A stretch of 64,000 nt of DNA from DASPKM01 sp035628135 (GCA_035628135.1 DASPKM010000011.1:1-64000), one strand, 5' to 3'. Positions 36,217-45,470 are shown, numbered from the stretch's first letter. The notes: generated by a model from the sequence alone, not told the origin. Translations and numbers: made by a program.

Positions 36217-37622
36217 GTGCCGTGCTCATGGTCATCGTGCTGACCATCCTGCAGTTTATTGCGGGCTTTGGCGTGTTGAGCCTGTTTAAAATATCGCTTA
36301 AGCCCGCGATGCAAATCTCCCTGTCACTGCTGATGGGCGTCGCGGTGTTTTCCCTGGTTCCATTGATCCTGCAATTGAACTATATGCCCATTACACGTGC
36401 CGGTGTTTTCATTTCCTTGGTGATGGCCTGCCTGCTGTTGAATATGCAATACAAAACAGTGCTCGCCCAGCTGAAGACAATTGCAAAAAAGCCGCGCTTC
36501 CGCATTCAATTGTATGAAGTTCCCGCGTTGATAGTGATTTCCCTTATTGTTCTGATAAGCGTATGGCGGTGCTTTTACCTGCCGCCCACCTCCCGGGACC
36601 TCACATCGGGGCCCGAGGTAATTGCCGAATATGCCGTCAGGGAAAAGACAATGGTCAATTCAGTTTTCCTGGTTAACCTGGAAACTACGAACAATCAATT
36701 CAAATCTACTTTCATCACTTCCTTGCAGGTAATTTATAAATATGCGGGATTTCCTTTCGGACAGTTGTGGCTAAGCACCATCTTTGTTTGCTTCCTTGTT
36801 TTCCTGTACCATGCGCTTAGCCTGCTTATTCACAGGATGCTGGCAGGTTTATTGTTGATATGCTTCCTGGCAATTCCTGAAATGTATGCCTACACTTTCA
36901 TGGCCCTGTACGATTACAGCAACGCGGTGTTCTTTTTCCTGGCCGCCTGGTTCCTGAACGAATTCATGAAAACAGGCAATACCCGCCAAATCGCCTTCGC
37001 CGGCTTGCTGATGGGAATTGCCACTTACATACGCTCCGAAACCCTGGTGCTTGCAGCAATGCTGGCCCTGGTGCTAATTTGGATAGACAGGAGAAAACCG
37101 GGGGGATTCCGGAGGCGGTTGATACCTGCATTTTATTTTTTACTGCCTTCGGCGATCTTTTATTATTTACAGGTTAATGTTTACATAGATCTGTACCTGC
37201 CGGTATCTTATGAAATCAAGGGCCTGGTGAACCCCAACCTCCTCGACCTGCAGCCGCTTTTCCAACGTTTTGCCGACATCAACACCGAACTGATCTTCAG
37301 CAAGCTCGGCATCATTCATTACGGGTATTTTATTTTTATCTTCCTGTTCGTTCTGCTGATCGATATTATTTGGAAGGGATGGCCGGGCAAAACCCCTTTA
37401 AACTGGCTATATGCCGTGTTGGTAGTATACCTGGGGCTTGCATTGCTCGGTTATCTATTGCCGTTACTAGACCTTCCGAATTCCACCAAACGGGGCCTTT
37501 TTAAAATGTTCCCGTTGATGCTGCTATACATGGGTAACAGCACGCTGCTCATTCATATTTCCCGCAACATAGAAAAATGGGAAACCGGTCTTAGGGCCGT
37601 TCGTGCGGATGCACGCCGTTGA
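36213..37622 (+). CDS. Polytopic membrane glycosyltransferase-like protein (GT-C fold type)
   Basis: A 469-residue protein with about eleven hydrophobic spans. A large extracytoplasmic loop (about residues 130-170, WRCFYLPPTSRDLTSGPEV onward) fits the GT-C layout, where the catalytic acidic residue lies in the first loop; here Asp in TSRDLTSGPEV is a candidate. The pattern resembles bacterial mannosyl/arabinosyl-type transferases that use lipid-linked sugars. Function is inferred from topology and from the neighbouring dolichol-phosphate-mannose-synthase-like gene, with which it overlaps 32 bp at the 3' ends. Confidence 0.65.
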   Translation: MSAVLMVIVLTILQFIAGFGVLSLFKISLKPAMQISLSLLMGVAVFSLVPLILQLNYMPITRAGVFISLVMACLLLNMQYKTVLAQLKTIAKKPRFRIQLYEVPALIVISLIVLISVWRCFYLPPTSRDLTSGPEVIAEYAVREKTMVNSVFLVNLETTNNQFKSTFITSLQVIYKYAGFPFGQLWLSTIFVCFLVFLYHALSLLIHRMLAGLLLICFLAIPEMYAYTFMALYDYSNAVFFFLAAWFLNEFMKTGNTRQIAFAGLLMGIATYIRSETLVLAAMLALVLIWIDRRKPGGFRRRLIPAFYFLLPSAIFYYLQVNVYIDLYLPVSYEIKGLVNPNLLDLQPLFQRFADINTELIFSKLGIIHYGYFIFIFLFVLLIDIIWKGWPGKTPLNWLYAVLVVYLGLALLGYLLPLLDLPNSTKRGLFKMFPLMLLYMGNSTLLIHISRNIEKWETGLRAVRADARR

Positions 37623-38355
37623 ATATTTTGAATGAAGCGACGCCGGCTTTTTGCAAGGCATATTGCAGGCTTACCCGCAACACGCCGGCGCCGTACTGGA
37701 TGCTTCTTCTGAAATTGATGGACGAGGCGTCTTCGAAATACTTGGTGGGACAGGTGATTTCGGCTATCTCGTACCCGCGGTAAAACACCTGGGCCAGCAG
37801 CTCGTTGTCAAACACAAAATCATCCGAGTTCTGCTCGAATGGAATCGATAACAGCACCTCGCGGTGATATGCCCTGTAGCCAGTATGGTATTCCGACAGC
37901 TTTTGCCGCATCAGCATGTTTTGCGTGGCGGTCAGCAGCCTGTTGAAGAAATATTTATACAAAGGCATGCCGCCTTTTAACGCGCCCCTGCCCAGTATTC
38001 TCGAGCCCAGCACTACAGGATACACCTTGTTTGCTATCAGCGAAGCCATTGGATTGATCAATGCAGGCGTGTATTGATAATCCGGATGAAGCATGATGAC
38101 GATGTCCGCCCCCAGGTCGAGCGCTTTGCGATAACATGATTTCTGGTTACCGCCATAGCCCTTGTTTTGTTCGTGACGGATGATGTGCGTAATGCCCAGT
38201 TCCCGGGCAATGTCGATGGTATTGTCCTTGCTCGCGTCATCCACCAGGATGATCTCATCGACCAATGACTTATCTATTTCATCGTAGGTTTGCTTCAGCG
38301 TTTTTGCGGCGTTGTAAGCGGGAAGCACCACTACTACTTTTTCTCCTTTGATCAT
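37591..38355 (-). CDS. Family 2 glycosyltransferase, DPM1-like
   Basis: A 254-residue GT-A enzyme. The start VVVVLPAYNAAKTL, the LVDDASKDNT block, NKGYGGNQKSCYRKAL, and MLHPDYQYTPALI, where an Asp replaces the usual D-x-D-like site, are all typical. FRSTGYR-like HTGYRAYHREVL lies in the second half. Enzymes of this group make polyprenyl-phosphate sugars, which would feed a GT-C enzyme such as the convergent neighbour. No C-terminal membrane span is seen. The sugar is unknown. Confidence 0.85.
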   Translation of the reverse strand: MIKGEKVVVVLPAYNAAKTLKQTYDEIDKSLVDEIILVDDASKDNTIDIARELGITHIIRHEQNKGYGGNQKSCYRKALDLGADIVIMLHPDYQYTPALINPMASLIANKVYPVVLGSRILGRGALKGGMPLYKYFFNRLLTATQNMLMRQKLSEYHTGYRAYHREVLLSIPFEQNSDDFVFDNELLAQVFYRGYEIAEITCPTKYFEDASSINFRRSIQYGAGVLRVSLQYALQKAGVASFKIFNGVHPHERP

Positions 38356-38360
38356 TACTG

Positions 38361-39767
38361 CTATTTCTCCTTTTCTAGCCTGGCAATTGTTTTCTTAGCG
38401 GCCTCCAGTCGTATCTTCTTATTTTTCTCCACCATGCTGTTGGTGATCCATTTTTCCAACTTATGATGCAAAGGCACCAGCAGCGCGCCGATAGCGATAA
38501 GTATCACCAACATCAACACGGGCGAATGGTTGGTTACCTTGTCCAGGTAGGGATGAATGAAAAGATTGATGAACTCAAATACCGCGAGCAGCCCCAGCAC
38601 ACCGAAAAACTCAATGAAGCCTGCCGAAACAACCACGCTCCGGCTAAGCACCAGGAATAATATTATGAAAGTGATCAATACTATGGCAATCCCCGCGTAT
38701 TGCAGGTTGTGCCTGTGTTGCTCCTTTTGCCGCGCAACCCTGGCTTCCTCTTCCCTGTCATTGATTTGCTTTGTAAAGGTGAGGTTCTGGATCTGTATCA
38801 ACTGCTGTTCGTTAAACACGCTGTCGCGGTACATGTCTTTCAATTGCGCGTAATAATAAGCGCTGTCCTTCGATTTCAATGAATCATAGGCCATCCGCAA
38901 CAAAGAAGCGGCCTGTATTATACCCAGCTTATTGCCGCTTTGCCTCGCCACGTCGAGGCTGGCCCATGCATATTGTTTTGCCAGCACAGGCTTACCGGTG
39001 TTTAACAGGTAGTCGCTATAGTCGGCCATGGCGTTGATCAGTGGCAAGGCAATGCGGTTTGAATCGCTGAAAGCGATACATCTTTTGTAATAGCTTTCTG
39101 CAAGGTCGGGTTCATTCTTTTGCCTGTACACGGAGGCAAAAATATAGAGCATGCGCGCAAACCCATAAGCATCGTCGTCCTTCCTGGTTGCTTCATTGGC
39201 GAGTTGAATATACCGTAAAGCGGAATCGGTCTGATGCAAGCCGAGGAAGGTCTCGGCCATGTGGCTGTAAAGCCTATTGTATGTTGTGGGAATGTTCCTG
39301 GCCGCCTGGTCGGTAAATGCTTCCGCCTTGCGCAGGTACTTGAGCGCCTCGGGGTAGTTCTTCAATTGCTTGAACACCACCGATATTTCCTTGCTTACCA
39401 CAGATATGCCGGTATTGTTCCTGCTTTTTTCATGAATGGCTAACGCTTTGAACAAAAACTCGAGCGATTGTTTCAGATCACCGGCGATGCTGAAATACAT
39501 GCCCAGCAGTACATAAGACCGGGCCATCAGCGAGTCGGAATGGGAATCGGTGGCTATTCGCAAGGCCTGATCAATGGTTGCCCGGGCGCTGTCCTTTTCG
39601 CCGGCATACAAAAAATTCCTGGACTTATTGGAAAGCTTGCGGAACGCTTCGTGCCGGCCTTTGGTTTGGCCAGACTCTTCGGGATCGTCGCCATAGTCCG
39701 GTAAATCCTGGGACCGGGCTTCTCCGAACGCAAGGAGCACAAAAAAAATGACAAATACTTTTCTCAT
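38361..39767 (-). CDS. TPR protein with C-terminal membrane domain
   Basis: A 468-residue secreted or membrane protein. The signal peptide (MRKVFVIFFVLLAFGEARS) is followed by helical repeats of the TPR type (about residues 35-300), a coiled-coil and about four spans near residues 345-440. It ends in a charged tail. The layout equals that of Bacteroidota TPR histidine kinases in which the kinase domain is missing, and no H-box or ATPase block is present. Start chosen at ATG 39767. The gene lies 5 bp upstream of the GT2 gene on the same strand, so they may be co-transcribed. Confidence 0.78.
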   Translation of the reverse strand: MRKVFVIFFVLLAFGEARSQDLPDYGDDPEESGQTKGRHEAFRKLSNKSRNFLYAGEKDSARATIDQALRIATDSHSDSLMARSYVLLGMYFSIAGDLKQSLEFLFKALAIHEKSRNNTGISVVSKEISVVFKQLKNYPEALKYLRKAEAFTDQAARNIPTTYNRLYSHMAETFLGLHQTDSALRYIQLANEATRKDDDAYGFARMLYIFASVYRQKNEPDLAESYYKRCIAFSDSNRIALPLINAMADYSDYLLNTGKPVLAKQYAWASLDVARQSGNKLGIIQAASLLRMAYDSLKSKDSAYYYAQLKDMYRDSVFNEQQLIQIQNLTFTKQINDREEEARVARQKEQHRHNLQYAGIAIVLITFIILFLVLSRSVVVSAGFIEFFGVLGLLAVFEFINLFIHPYLDKVTNHSPVLMLVILIAIGALLVPLHHKLEKWITNSMVEKNKKIRLEAAKKTIARLEKEK

Positions 39768-39826
39768 GAACGCCCGGTAATGTTGAGTTTGAATTGTGTA
39801 TGAAGTTAAAAAATAGTACACACTCT

Positions 39827-40135
39827 TTATTTCTTCCAGATGTCGTCAAACTCTTCTGGCCTGCGTTTAAATTGTGCGTGCACAAAAGGACACAGTGGTA
39901 TCACCTTCAATCCATTTTTACGTGCATGATCTGCCATTGCGGCCAGCAGTTTTTTTCCCAATCCCTTACCCTCTGCCTTGGGGAAAACCTCAGTATGGTA
40001 TACGGTCAGTTCGTTGCCCGCAACGCTGATCTCCATTTCTCCAAGCTGATCATCGCCTTCCATTGCATACACGCCGCCGCGGCCGTGTTCGTCCAGTTTT
40101 ACATCGATGGTATCCATAGGGCTAAATTTAATCAT
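39827..40135 (-). CDS. Small GNAT-type N-acetyltransferase (YjdJ-like)
   Basis: A 102-residue single-domain protein of the short GNAT group. A beta-strand block GEMEISVAGNELTVYHTEV is followed by an acetyl-CoA loop (EGKGLGKKLLAAMADHARK) and the KVIPLCPFVHAQFKR block that is diagnostic for this group. These proteins are related to human GTLF3B/NATD1; the substrate is unknown. I start at ATG 40135, seven codons inside the longest frame. Confidence 0.9.
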   Translation of the reverse strand: MIKFSPMDTIDVKLDEHGRGGVYAMEGDDQLGEMEISVAGNELTVYHTEVFPKAEGKGLGKKLLAAMADHARKNGLKVIPLCPFVHAQFKRRPEEFDDIWKK

Positions 40136-40410
40136 AAAATCACCAGCGGTTGACAATAGTCATTTTGTTAGCATGAAAGCCGCGTTTTAACGCCAGTTTT
40201 GGAACACCCATGCCAATTTTGTATATTTAAATATACCCCTGCTTGTTCCCCGGCAATGATTAATAGCACTTGCCTTTAAAAAATACCAGGCCACCGGCCA
40301 CTTACTACATCAATCGCAGTCCCCTTCTTGAACCAGACCGGTAAAGATTCTGAAAGAGCAATGCATGCCGCATTTGAAAGGTAAAACCGATCATCATTAA
40401 ACTTTAATCA

Positions 40411-40953
40411 ATGAAAAAGCTACTGAGCATTGCTATGGCAATGGCACTGGCCATTCTGCCATTTACTTCCTGCCAAAAATCAGAAACTGTTTCAGAAGAA
40501 GAAAAATTGCTGCAACTGCAAGCGCCTTCCGGGCAGCACATAGCTGCCGCCATCAGCGATGTAAGGGCGGAAGCCGCAGCAATTATTCTGGATAAATTCG
40601 GAACAGGAAAAGCTTTCCGGCTTACCGCCATAGAATATTTGAATGTAACGAAGGGATATGCCGCGATTATTTCTTACCGTTTGAGCGACGGTACTACGGG
40701 CAATTATGCAACCGTTGCAGATGCAGCCTTCACCGTAGAAGCTGCGTCGATCCGCACCAATTCCGTAAAAACTAAAAAAACGTCCGGGGCCTCTGCGATA
40801 ATCAATGATGAGTCTGTCAGCAAGGTAACCCTCCAATGTTTAAAAACGGGCACCTGCGAGTGCAAGATCTCCGCGACCATCAACGCCGAAACCGGCACAA
40901 TAACCTGGAAATGCAGTTGCACCGACTGCGAGATGCAGATTATTATCAGTTGA
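40411..40953 (+). CDS. Lipoprotein with Cys-rich C-terminus, unknown function
   Basis: A 180-residue lipoprotein (MKKLLSIAMAMALAILPFTSC, Cys21 lipidated). After a spacer with alternating charges, residues 90-115 contain strands (YAAIISYRLSDGTTGNYATV). The last 40 residues hold seven cysteines in two pairs and triplets (CLKTGTCECK and WKCSCTDCEM), which could bind metal or form disulphides. I do not recognise the family. No neighbour suggests a role. Confidence 0.7.
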   Translation: MKKLLSIAMAMALAILPFTSCQKSETVSEEEKLLQLQAPSGQHIAAAISDVRAEAAAIILDKFGTGKAFRLTAIEYLNVTKGYAAIISYRLSDGTTGNYATVADAAFTVEAASIRTNSVKTKKTSGASAIINDESVSKVTLQCLKTGTCECKISATINAETGTITWKCSCTDCEMQIIIS

Positions 40954-41002
40954 TCCTGGTCAACATTCACGCCTTTCAACTGCGCATGGGCATGCCACAT
41001 AT

Positions 41003-41040
41003 ACAAGGCAGCAGGCTGTAGATAACTCCTGCTGCCTTGT
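41003..41040 (+). terminator. Hairpin after Cys-rich lipoprotein gene
   Basis: A 13-bp perfect stem acaaggcagcagg with its complement and a 12-base loop, 50 bp after the stop. The T run is weak. Confidence 0.6.
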
Positions 41041-41097
41041 GTGCTTTGACAGCATGAAGTATAAAATACTGGTTATTAATTGTCCTATAATTCTCCT

Positions 41098-41128
41098 AAT
41101 AAAAAAAGCCTTCCCCCACGGAAGGCTT
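41098..41128 (-). terminator. Minus-strand intrinsic terminator without an obvious gene
   Basis: On the minus strand, aagccttcc-gtggg-ggaaggctt is followed by a run of T (complement of 41101-41107). It faces transcripts from the right, where no minus-strand gene is recognised. Confidence 0.8.
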
Positions 41129-41557
41129 GTACCAATCAAATGCAATAACCAACCCTATCAGAAAGAAAAAACCTCGGATAAACACACGAACCAAGTTATT
41201 AGGGTGCTAACTAAAAAAAAACCGTTAAAACACCTTTATTGTTGACATAGAATGCACTACAAAACCACTACGGCCGGAAAAATCCGGGCGGCGGTAACCA
41301 AATCCTCAACCGGGCTGGGCAATATCAAAGCGTAAAGCGCGTTGCCCTGCGCGCCGGGTAAGCGAAGCGTACATTGGTGTATGAAATGGATTACCGACTG
41401 TCCGGATTGACCCAGCCTGACCATGGCTGATCAAATGATTTGTTGACCGCGAAGCCTTCCGAAAAAATTCCGCAAAAAGTAAAGCGCTTACAAAAAGTCA
41501 TTTCCATTCTATTTTAAAATGCATTAGCCCTATAGCATTGTGCCTTATTATTTAAAG

Positions 41558-42553
41558 ATGAAAACAGCAGATACTTTACTGTTAACACGCAGCGATGTCG
41601 CCGGCCTTTTATCGATCGATGAGTGCATTGCGGCAGTGGAAAACGCTTTCAGCGCACATGCCCATGGAAACATGCCTGCTCCAGGGGTACTGGGTTTGCA
41701 TGCCGCTGATGGCGGCCTACATATCAAAGCAAGCCTGTCGGCACCGCCCGCCAAATATTTTGTGGCGAAAGCAAATGCCAATTTCCCGGGCAATCCCAAA
41801 CGGCATAGGTTACCCACCATACAAGGCGTGATCATTGTTTGCGATGCAGTTAACGGCAAGTTGCTGGCTGTAATGGACTCTATTGAAATTACCATCATAC
41901 GCACAGGCGCGGCCACTGGCGTGGCTGCCAAATACCTTGCGCTGCCGAATGCTACTACCGCCACTATTATCGGTTGTGGCAACCAGGGAAGGATTTCCAT
42001 CAAGGCGCTGAAGGCGGTGCGGCCCATCCAAAAAATATTTGCATTCGATACCGATGCGGAACAGGCCGCGAGGCTGTGTAAAGAATTTGAACACGAGTTG
42101 GATGCCATTCCTATCACGGCAAGCAATATGCGTGCTGCGCTTAGCAACAGCCAGGTTTGCGTAACCTGCACCACGGCTAAACAACCATTGCTGCACGCCG
42201 CCGATATTGCGCCGGGAACTTTCATTGCAGCAGTGGGAGCAGATAATGAAGATAAAAATGAACTGCACCCCGACTTATTTCTTACCAGTAAAATAGTAGT
42301 GGACATCCTTGACCAGTGCGCACGCATAGGCGACCTGCAGCACGCTTTGAAACAAGGGTATATTACATTGGACGGTGTTCATGCGGCATTGGGACAGGTG
42401 ATCGCACAACAAAAGCCCGGCCGCGAATCCGCCGACGAGATCATTGTTTTCGACAGCACGGGCACTGCGTTGCAGGATGTGGCAGCGGCCGCAATAGTAT
42501 ACGAGAGAGCGACCATCAATGGAACAGGTACGTATGTGCGCTTTGGCGCGTAG
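41558..42553 (+). CDS. Ornithine cyclodeaminase / mu-crystallin family enzyme
   Basis: A 331-residue NAD(P)-dependent enzyme of the OCD/mu-crystallin family. Characteristic blocks are KYFVAKANANFPGNP, the substrate region IRTGAATGVAAKYLA, and a Rossmann motif TIIGCGNQGRISIKAL near residue 135. The DSTGTALQDVAAA end is also typical. Members act as ornithine cyclodeaminase, alanine dehydrogenase or pyrroline-2-carboxylate reductase. The sequence alone does not decide. The start at ATG 41558 gives the family N-terminus. chrA follows 38 bp later. Confidence 0.87.
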   Translation: MKTADTLLLTRSDVAGLLSIDECIAAVENAFSAHAHGNMPAPGVLGLHAADGGLHIKASLSAPPAKYFVAKANANFPGNPKRHRLPTIQGVIIVCDAVNGKLLAVMDSIEITIIRTGAATGVAAKYLALPNATTATIIGCGNQGRISIKALKAVRPIQKIFAFDTDAEQAARLCKEFEHELDAIPITASNMRAALSNSQVCVTCTTAKQPLLHAADIAPGTFIAAVGADNEDKNELHPDLFLTSKIVVDILDQCARIGDLQHALKQGYITLDGVHAALGQVIAQQKPGRESADEIIVFDSTGTALQDVAAAAIVYERATINGTGTYVRFGA

Positions 42554-42591
42554 CTATGCTGGCATTAAGTTTTATAAACTATATTAAGGCA

Positions 42592-43788
42592 ATGAAACAA
42601 ACGCCCGGTCAGATCTTCCGCCGTTTTTTACGCTTTGGTTTCCTCGCCTGGGGCGGACCGGTAGCGCAAATTGCCATGATAAGAAAAGAGCTGGTGGATG
42701 AAGAAAAATGGGTAACTAAAGAACATTTCAATCGTGCACTCGCGGTGTACCAGGCCCTGCCAGGTCCCGAGGCACAAGAACTTTGCGTGTATTTCGGAAT
42801 GCGCGCCGGGGGAAGGTTGGGTGGCTTCCTGGCAGGGCTTGCATTTATGCTCCCGGGGCTATTGCTGATCTTATTGCTCACATGGGTGTATACACGGTTT
42901 GGAATTAATTCACCTTTGGTGCAGGTGGTATTCGCGGGTATTCAAGCTGCCGTAATTGCATTAATAGTTTTCGCGGTGTACCGCATCGGCAAGCACGCGG
43001 TGGTTAACAAGGCGTTGATGGCAATAGCCCTGGCCGCGGCTGTTGCATTTGCCTTGGGAACAAACTTCCTTATTATTCTGTCAGCCGCCGGCCTGGCTTA
43101 TTTGTGCTGGAATAAAAACAACAGGATCATGGCCGCGGTGGTAATGCTTGCACTGGCGGCAGCTACCACATTTACAGTGTATAATAAAGGATTGCCAAAT
43201 GTAAAAGCTATAATTGCACAGCCTGGCCAACCGCGCGAAAGAAGCAATGACCAACTAAAAGTTTTTGCCACCGGCCTGAAAGGAGGATTGCTCACATTCG
43301 GCGGAGCTTATACCGCCATACCCTTCATTCAAAGAGATGCGGTACAGGATAATAAGTGGATGACCCAGGAACAATTCCTGGATGGCATTGCATTATCAGG
43401 CATTCTTCCCGCGCCGCTGATCATTTTCTCCACTTTCGTTGGCTATTTCGGAGGAGGCTGGACAGGAGCGCTGCTCATTACCCTTGGGATTTTTCTTCCG
43501 GCATTTACATTTACGCTGCTGGGCCACTCGCTGTTGGAAAAACTGATCGCCCACCCTGGCCTGCATAGTTTCCTGGATGGCATAACGGCCGGCGTGGTGG
43601 GACTGATTGCCGCAACCGCGATTCAACTGTTCATCGCAACCATTACGAACATTACAGCCATCATCATCTTTACGCTAGCATTGGGAATATTGATAAAGTT
43701 CCGTTCCAAATACACCATTGTATTTGTAATAGCAGGCGCAGGCTTGCTGAGCCTCGCCTTAAAATATGCAGCAAACTTTATCTCCTAG
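42592..43788 (+). CDS. chrA: Chromate transporter ChrA
   Basis: A 398-residue CHR-family transporter with the duplicated two-domain layout. Each half starts with a conserved block (FLRFGFLAWGGPVAQIAMIRKELVDEEKWV and GLKGGLLTFGGAYTAIPFIQRD). VYQALPGPEAQELCVYFG and ALSGILPAPLIIFSTFVGYFG are the paired P-G-P/P-A-P motifs. It exports chromate, probably in exchange with or driven by protons. I start at ATG 42592; an upstream ATG at 42556 would add 12 residues. Its stop overlaps by 4 bp the stop of the convergent porin gene. Confidence 0.94.
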   Translation: MKQTPGQIFRRFLRFGFLAWGGPVAQIAMIRKELVDEEKWVTKEHFNRALAVYQALPGPEAQELCVYFGMRAGGRLGGFLAGLAFMLPGLLLILLLTWVYTRFGINSPLVQVVFAGIQAAVIALIVFAVYRIGKHAVVNKALMAIALAAAVAFALGTNFLIILSAAGLAYLCWNKNNRIMAAVVMLALAAATTFTVYNKGLPNVKAIIAQPGQPRERSNDQLKVFATGLKGGLLTFGGAYTAIPFIQRDAVQDNKWMTQEQFLDGIALSGILPAPLIIFSTFVGYFGGGWTGALLITLGIFLPAFTFTLLGHSLLEKLIAHPGLHSFLDGITAGVVGLIAATAIQLFIATITNITAIIIFTLALGILIKFRSKYTIVFVIAGAGLLSLALKYAANFIS

Positions 43789-45011
43789 AAGTAAGTAGCA
43801 ATACCGAATTGAATGGCGCCGGTTTTAGCAGGAGGATTACCCAGCAAATCCCTTTGCTGCTGGTGGCGGTAATTGAACCTTACAACTGTTTGCCCTGTTG
43901 GCCTGAACGAAATCGCGGGCACCACGGCCCAGGCCTCGTCATAGATCTTACCTCCGGTTTGAATAAACTTCCCTTTGTTCCAATCAACATACTCCAATCG
44001 TACGGAAACGTTGAGCACCGCATTCTCAAATCCGAGCATAGGTCTTTTAAGTACGGGCTGCACAAAATCGATGAACCCACCCCGTTGCCGGCTTCCGAAT
44101 TGCTGGGTAAATCCATCGGGAAGGTTTACGCGCACCCACGCCCATTCCGCATTAATATAAGTATCGACTGCGGGAAGGGTGGCATTGAAGTCGAGCGCCA
44201 CTACATCCACGCGGCGCTTTTTGTCGAGCGTGATACCGTCTTCTTCAAACTTATTGTAAACCCCACCCATGTACGAAATGCCCAACTCGCCGATGTTCCT
44301 GTTGCGCACCGCGAATTTGCCCGTAAGTAAAGGACTTCCATTAAAGCTTTCTTCAAAACGGTCAGGATTCTGCTTGCTGGCGGGCAAAAAGGTCTTATTC
44401 TCCGGGTTATCGATGATATGATCGTCAAAACCATTGGTCAGGTATGCTTCGTATGCGTACGCCCAATTGTCGGTATATTTTTTTCCATACACGCCAAAGC
44501 CCACATTGCTCCACGTGGCGGGGAGCATTTGCGTTGCGGAAATAGGGCGGTCTATGAACTCCCATTTAGGGCCATCGTGGTTTTGATTGAATGCGCCGAT
44601 AGGGTTCATTACGATACCGCCGCGCAGGTTGAATAAAGGATGGAATTCAAAATCCACCGATGCAAATTCGATATTGATCTCTTTGGTGCCATCTTCAAAC
44701 TCTATCTCGGTCAGGAACTTGATCCTTTGCGAAACGGTGGATGCAATGAACAATGTAAGCCTGCGCATCTGGAATTGATGGCGTTCGCTTACGCCGTCCT
44801 CGCTTACGTATTGATAGTTGGCTTCGGCATACCCGCCCAACGCTACAGGAAGCTTGCCCACCTGCAGGAAGGGCCTGTTGTACACGGCGTCCATATTCAA
44901 CGGCAGCGAATCGGTTTTAACCGGCGCACGCCGCAGCAAAGCAGGATCGATTTGCGCAATTCCCGCAAATGTCATTACCATAAAAGCCGCGAGAAGTAAA
45001 TACCGTTTCAT
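43785..45011 (-). CDS. Outer-membrane porin-like beta-barrel
   Basis: A 408-residue secreted barrel. The signal peptide (MKRYLLLAAFMVMTFAGIA) ends near residue 19. Repeated strands such as LGGYAEANYQYVSEDG, LRGGIVMNPIGAFNQNHDGP, VGFGVYGKKYTDNWAYAYEAYLT and a final QFGIATYF follow. The GxPIGxxNQ-type loop is typical of phosphate-selective-porin-like (OprO/P) proteins in this phylum. Last gene of the di-haem/Rieske/porin operon; its start overlaps the Rieske stop by 4 bp. The solute is unknown, and the context suggests a link with metal or redox chemistry. Confidence 0.82.
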   Translation of the reverse strand: MKRYLLLAAFMVMTFAGIAQIDPALLRRAPVKTDSLPLNMDAVYNRPFLQVGKLPVALGGYAEANYQYVSEDGVSERHQFQMRRLTLFIASTVSQRIKFLTEIEFEDGTKEINIEFASVDFEFHPLFNLRGGIVMNPIGAFNQNHDGPKWEFIDRPISATQMLPATWSNVGFGVYGKKYTDNWAYAYEAYLTNGFDDHIIDNPENKTFLPASKQNPDRFEESFNGSPLLTGKFAVRNRNIGELGISYMGGVYNKFEEDGITLDKKRRVDVVALDFNATLPAVDTYINAEWAWVRVNLPDGFTQQFGSRQRGGFIDFVQPVLKRPMLGFENAVLNVSVRLEYVDWNKGKFIQTGGKIYDEAWAVVPAISFRPTGQTVVRFNYRHQQQRDLLGNPPAKTGAIQFGIATYF

Positions 45012-45454
45012 TTTTTTCTGAGGTCGATAAAGAGTTGATTGTTGTTTACCACCACGGGAAAGCTGCGCAGGTTGCTTTCGGCAGGTCCATTGGTAACCCT
45101 TCCGCGGTTGTCGTATTCGCTGCCATGAGCAGGGCATTGCAGGTAACTGCCTGCAACATTCACTTCGGCGCCCTGGTGCGCGCATTCCATCCATAGCGCG
45201 GAGTAATCGGTGTCGCTGAACCTGTACACGCAAATCGGGAACTTCAGCGCATCGTTTCTCACCACCACGTATAGCTTGTACGATGTTTTACCGTTGTTTT
45301 TAATGATAAAGTCCTTTGTATCGATCAGCAAGCCGTCATTGTTCAATTTGCCTGGTATGATCTGGGTAGATTTGCAGGAGGATAATAATCCCGCCAAACC
45401 CGTTGCCGCTATGCAGGCCGTACAGCCGGTCTTGATAAAATCCCTTCTTTTCAT
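45008..45454 (-). CDS. Rieske [2Fe-2S] protein, Tat-exported lipoprotein
   Basis: A 148-residue protein with a twin-arginine start (MKRRDFIKTG) and a lipobox-like LLSSC, so it is exported folded and probably lipidated. The Rieske ligands are C-A-H and C-P-A-H in two loops (WMECAHQGAEV and LQCPAHGSEYD). Only 13 residues separate the first His from the second Cys, which is slightly short for the family. The arrangement binds a [2Fe-2S] cluster. It lies between a di-haem oxidoreductase and a porin in one operon, so electron transfer with the di-haem protein is plausible. Confidence 0.9.
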   Translation of the reverse strand: MKRRDFIKTGCTACIAATGLAGLLSSCKSTQIIPGKLNNDGLLIDTKDFIIKNNGKTSYKLYVVVRNDALKFPICVYRFSDTDYSALWMECAHQGAEVNVAGSYLQCPAHGSEYDNRGRVTNGPAESNLRSFPVVVNNNQLFIDLRKK

Positions 45455-45470
45455 CGTATATGCATGCTGG

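Larger units (their letters stand above)
40954..41557. other. Gene-poor stretch with two hairpins
   Basis: No convincing conserved gene in 604 bp. A 13-bp stem (41003-41015 with 41028-41040) probably ends the upstream lipoprotein transcript. A minus-strand terminator sits at 41098-41128. A minus-strand frame of 38 codons (41391-41507, starting MEMTFCKRFTFCG) could be a small protein or a chance frame. The segment 41280-41460 is richer in G+C than its surroundings and may be the remains of a gene. Confidence 0.5.

Noticed and set aside
37591..37622. 32-bp overlap of convergent glycosyltransferase genes as a possible regulatory device
   Set aside because: Both reading frames are normal at their ends and overlaps of this size occur by chance in compact genomes.
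41548..42327. A 259-codon frame opposite the ornithine cyclodeaminase-like gene
   Set aside because: Shadow of a clear enzyme, with compositional bias from the complementary strand.
42316..42591. N-terminal extension of the ChrA frame
   Set aside because: Overlaps the cyclodeaminase gene and has no similarity to ChrA; the true start is near 42592.
45012..45233. N-terminal extension of the porin frame
   Set aside because: Overlaps the Rieske gene in another frame; the signal peptide starts at 45011.
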